The notes beneath the pieces were generated by a model, which ran no database searches, was not told where the DNA came from, and saw only the letters and a program-made list of their open reading frames with translations. Below, one piece after another: positions 61,101 through 64,000 of a DNA stretch of 64,000 nt; the first letter of the stretch is position 1; the number at the start of each line of letters is the position of its first letter. Source of the stretch: Sphaeramia orbicularis (lineage: Eukaryota > Chordata > Actinopteri > Kurtiformes > Apogonidae); contig NC_043978.1 of assembly GCF_902148855.1 (NCBI RefSeq), forward strand, positions 33,478,686-33,542,685. Direction: 5' to 3'. The translations under genes and the position numbers were made by a program.

Positions 61101-63825
61101 CCTGTTGTGCAGTTTTTCATAAAATCCCTTGCTGGGGAGCGCCAATTGCACATTGGGGAAACATAGTTCAAGGATGAAACGAGAGTTGTTCATGGTTTTT
61201 TCCTGGAACTCTGTCATCTCTGCAACATCTCCAGGAATAACCATCTGGAATAAAAAAAAAAAAAAAAAAAGATTTTTCAAACATGGGTTCATCACCACCT
61301 GTTCTGGTGAAACATGCAAATCAGTGTACATGCTGCTGTTTGCATAATGATGCATCGATAATAAATTTTAATACATTAAAATAAGGTTAACCCTGCTCCA
61401 AAATGCAAATGTATTCACTTCCACATAGTATATAATACCAGCTGAAGTCCACCTACTTTGGATAGTGCTGAACACTATCCAAACTATGGTGCCTGGTAAT
61501 AGAATACACAAAGCCTCTGCTGTGTCCTTTGGCCATGCCTCACCTCTTCATTCTCATACATAACCCTGCGTGAAGAAAACGGAGATGGTTCTGGTTTTCC
61601 AAAGTCACACACATCCTTCAGTGAGTGAGCTGCCCCTTCCTCCTCTTCCTCCTCAAGGGAATGGTCCTCAGCACCTTCATCATCTTCAGCTGTGACCCTC
61701 TCAAGAATTGAGTGCACTGCAGTGGGGTTCATCTTTAGCACAACCCTGCTCAGACAACATAAACATGAACACTTAAGAGATATCCCAGACTGGACAGATC
61801 ATTGTGAGGTGGTGACATAAACATACCTTGGCCAATCAAATTTAACACTTTCAGATGTTGTCATGTCTCCATCCATGGTGTGGGACACCCTGAGGAATCG
61901 TGGAGCTGGTTGGTCTTGATCCTCCTGGAATTTCCCTGTTAAAATGGAAGAAAATTAAAGAAAAAACATTGAGAAAAGTTTCTTGCTTCACCTCAATTCT
62001 AATGGTGTCTGATAGTGAATTACGTTTTTTACCACACACCAATAAGCTCCCTGAAAGTGAGCTCCATCTTGGTTTGGTCAGAACTTCCACCCATGAACTC
62101 TGTTTTCACTTCAAGGTCCTCCAACTCCAAATGAAGCACTTCCTTCTGCAGAGACTTCTTGAACCATGGACCCCTTTCCTGATCCGAACGCAAGTCAGGA
62201 ATGGGAAAGCGTACAGCAAGGCCTAAGACTGGGGCGTTGACAGTGAGCGATACATGACAATTGGCAGGGGTGTGGCTGTCATCAAGGAAAACCTCTGTGA
62301 AGGCCTTGTGCTGTGAAATAATAAAGATCTCCATTACACTCAGTGAGTAGAGACAATATATATATTAACCCATTGAACAGTTTAAACCAATATGATGATC
62401 ATTTATTTTATCTGATCAGGCACATAGGATAGAAATGGGCAGATGTATGTAAAGTACTGTGTGTTGCTTCACGAATTGAAACAACACACCTATATTGAGG
62501 CTATATTTTTGTATATAGACAGCGTTCTACATATTCTGTTCATACTGAAGCTGTTTAATATACAAATTATAATACAACTTACAATGGCAACGTAATAAGT
62601 GAATTATGTGCATGTTGTTTATCGTACCGTCAAGGGGGTAGTCTTTTTTGTGTGTGACTTGTCATTATAACTAAAGGGGATACATTTCAGTAAACTAATA
62701 TTAAAACATCAATACATTATAAAACATAAATTTTTCTGAAAATTTTGTTATGTGTATTTTTATTTTTTGAATGCACTTACCAAGCTGACATGTTTATTAT
62801 ATGACGTGTACATGTGAGAGGCCATCATTTCTGTGGTGGCCAGTTTCTGGGGCTGCAGTAGTGAGTTAAGACGGTCTACAATGCTGATGTCCAGCTCAGA
62901 GCGCACAGGGCCCAGTTCCATCTGGATCTCAGCTTTCCGGGGGATGGTGCTAAGACGCACTTGGCCACCCTGCAGGAGCAATCAAAGGAGGAGCTGACTA
63001 AAAGCTGAACAATGGTGTTGTTTCAAATTTGAAAACAGGTGAGGCAGTTTCATGTCAGACTGATGGATGCTTCTACCTGAGGGCCTCTGCGCTCAGCCAG
63101 CTTGTAAAGCAAATGAAGGCAGGTGGGAGGCGGCGCATCAGCACTGGCTATGGTGTCAAATGTCAGGAGCTGAAGTGTGACAAGTCAGCTAATGAGACAC
63201 ACGCTGCCAGAAAGAACTTTCAGATATTTTGTTTATAAATATCATGTTTATCTGATTGAAGCTTAGAGTAGCACTAGATGTGCTGGAGAAACTCTAACCT
63301 CAGTGTACTGAATGCCTCTTTGGGAGCCACCAATGCCAGCATCAGAGGGAAACAGGCACTCCAAAAGCTCCATCTGGTTGAGGGAAACATCTGTACTGTA
63401 AGTGCGCAGGCTGGATCCCTGGCAGTGTTCATAGCTTATCTTCAGACCCTGACCAACAAACCTGCAGACAGAAGTCCAGGTGACACAGACATTCAATCAT
63501 TAATTTCATTGTGACACAAACTACAAGCAATATGTGTTTGTAAAAAATAAAAAAATAAAAAGTGTAATAAAGATAAAAGTGCACCTGAGATGGTCATGGG
63601 GACAAGCCTGATTTAACACCATTCGAGACTGAAGGAAAGCTGCTGGAGCAAGTTGGCCTAAACCCACCATCCTGAAAAAGTGTGAGGCCATAGGCCCAAG
63701 GGGACTAGGAGTTGCATCTGGTGGTGGTAGTGGGTCAATGTGGAGGACTGAAACAGCCAGACTGCCCAGTGTGAGCTTCAACACCAGCTCAGGCCTTGAC
63801 TCATCACCATGCTTGGATGGGTGGG
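52169..63825 (-). CDS. atg2b: autophagy-related protein 2B, C-terminal three quarters (5' exons outside window)
   Basis: Rod-shaped bridge-like lipid-transfer protein that moves phospholipids from ER to the growing autophagosome and acts at lipid droplets (known from the family). Thirty-two exons are seen, the first at 63825-63585 and the last at 52399-52169, with phases consistent throughout. They encode about 1590 residues; human ATG2B has about 2078, so some 490 N-terminal residues (with the chorein domain) lie beyond the right edge. Diagnostic blocks: INNDLLLWEPTAPSPVET, GEFWLEVKNAVLFSVT, EIRDRLATSQMNKFLYLY, ALFFLKDFFTSLATEVEF, FRFTSEVPIRLDYHGKHV, WLPIEQYRKDGRIVRGFQRG (the ATG_C region) and the end GGMRNQIHPDARQEESQKW. 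The C-terminus and the conserved linkers match ATG2B rather than ATG2A. Long acidic and serine-rich stretches vary, as expected. No break was seen. Confidence 0.95.
52878..53235. other. atg2b third-last intron-side sequence
   Basis: AT-rich intron next to the exon ending at 52877; nothing recognised. Confidence 0.5.
53236..53850. mobile_element. DNA transposon or MITE with about 40-base terminal inverted repeats
   Basis: About 615 bp in an atg2b intron. Left end GGCCCAATCCCAATTCACCC and TTTGGCCCTAGCCCTTACC; right end is the inverted form (GGGCCAAGGGGTGAATTGGG). Elements with AATCCCAATTC ends are common in fish, but I cannot fix the superfamily. Open frames at 53572-53949 (plus) and 53556-53774 (minus) may be remains of coding sequence or chance. 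No clear target duplication. Confidence 0.7.
53851..54652. other. atg2b intron, remainder
   Basis: AT-rich intronic sequence up to the exon starting at 54653; nothing recognised. Confidence 0.5.
59030..59545. other. atg2b intron
   Basis: About 0.5 kb of AT-rich intron with no repeat or exon recognised. The similar introns at 60559-61101 and 62311-62780 are also empty. Confidence 0.5.
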
Positions 63826-64000
63826 CTATAATAAATATAAAGACAGACAAGTCATGTTAAAAACAATAACCTTGGGCCACAGAGGGTAAAAGGTTTACAG
63901 GATTATATAAAGTAAAGTACTTAATCGGGAAACTTCACTTATTAGCATACCTTCAACCAACTGAGGACTTACTCAGAGATTAGCTGATTTGATCTTTGAT

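Overview
The window is nuclear DNA of a ray-finned fish, most likely a percomorph teleost. All genes are vertebrate orthologues split into many short exons with GT-AG introns. The introns and spacers carry typical teleost repeats: Tc1-like transposons, hAT-like and TTAA-flanked MITEs, L2-like 3' tails and long microsatellites. No bacterial, viral or CRISPR content was recognised. Exon maps were made by hand from reading frames, splice signals and remembered family sequences. Phases were checked and every complete gene closes in frame, but single boundaries may be off by a few bases.

Layout, left to right. entpd5 (minus, C-terminal end cut by the left edge) is followed by about 4 kb of spacer, then bbof1 (plus, 7.7-15.7 kb), aldh6a1 (minus, 16.4-26.0 kb), gstz1 (plus, 26.7-31.5 kb), an unnamed kelch-repeat gene (minus, 32.0-38.6 kb), tmed8 (minus, 43.8-45.3 kb), noxred1 (minus, 47.3-50.8 kb) and atg2b (minus, 52.2 kb to beyond the right edge).

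From memory, entpd5-bbof1-aldh6a1 and gstz1-tmed8-noxred1 match two separate blocks of human 14q24.3 in order and orientation, and ATG2B lies at 14q32. The window therefore joins three pieces of one ancestral chromosome. The kelch gene sits between gstz1 and tmed8, and no SAMD15 was seen between tmed8 and noxred1.

The genes do not form one pathway. aldh6a1 (valine/thymine catabolism) and gstz1 (tyrosine catabolism) are divergent neighbours about 0.77 kb apart with a CCAAT-rich promoter. bbof1 is a motile-cilium gene. tmed8 and atg2b act in membrane traffic and autophagy. entpd5 is an ER nucleotidase.

Points most worth a second look: RFX-type X-boxes just upstream of bbof1 and, more strikingly, noxred1; a palindromic poly(A) signal that could serve both convergent genes gstz1 and kelch; a one-base frame break plus a proline-rich repeat insert in entpd5 exon 1; a family of TTAA-flanked MITEs with one nested inside another; and the kelch gene with its unidentified N-terminal domain.
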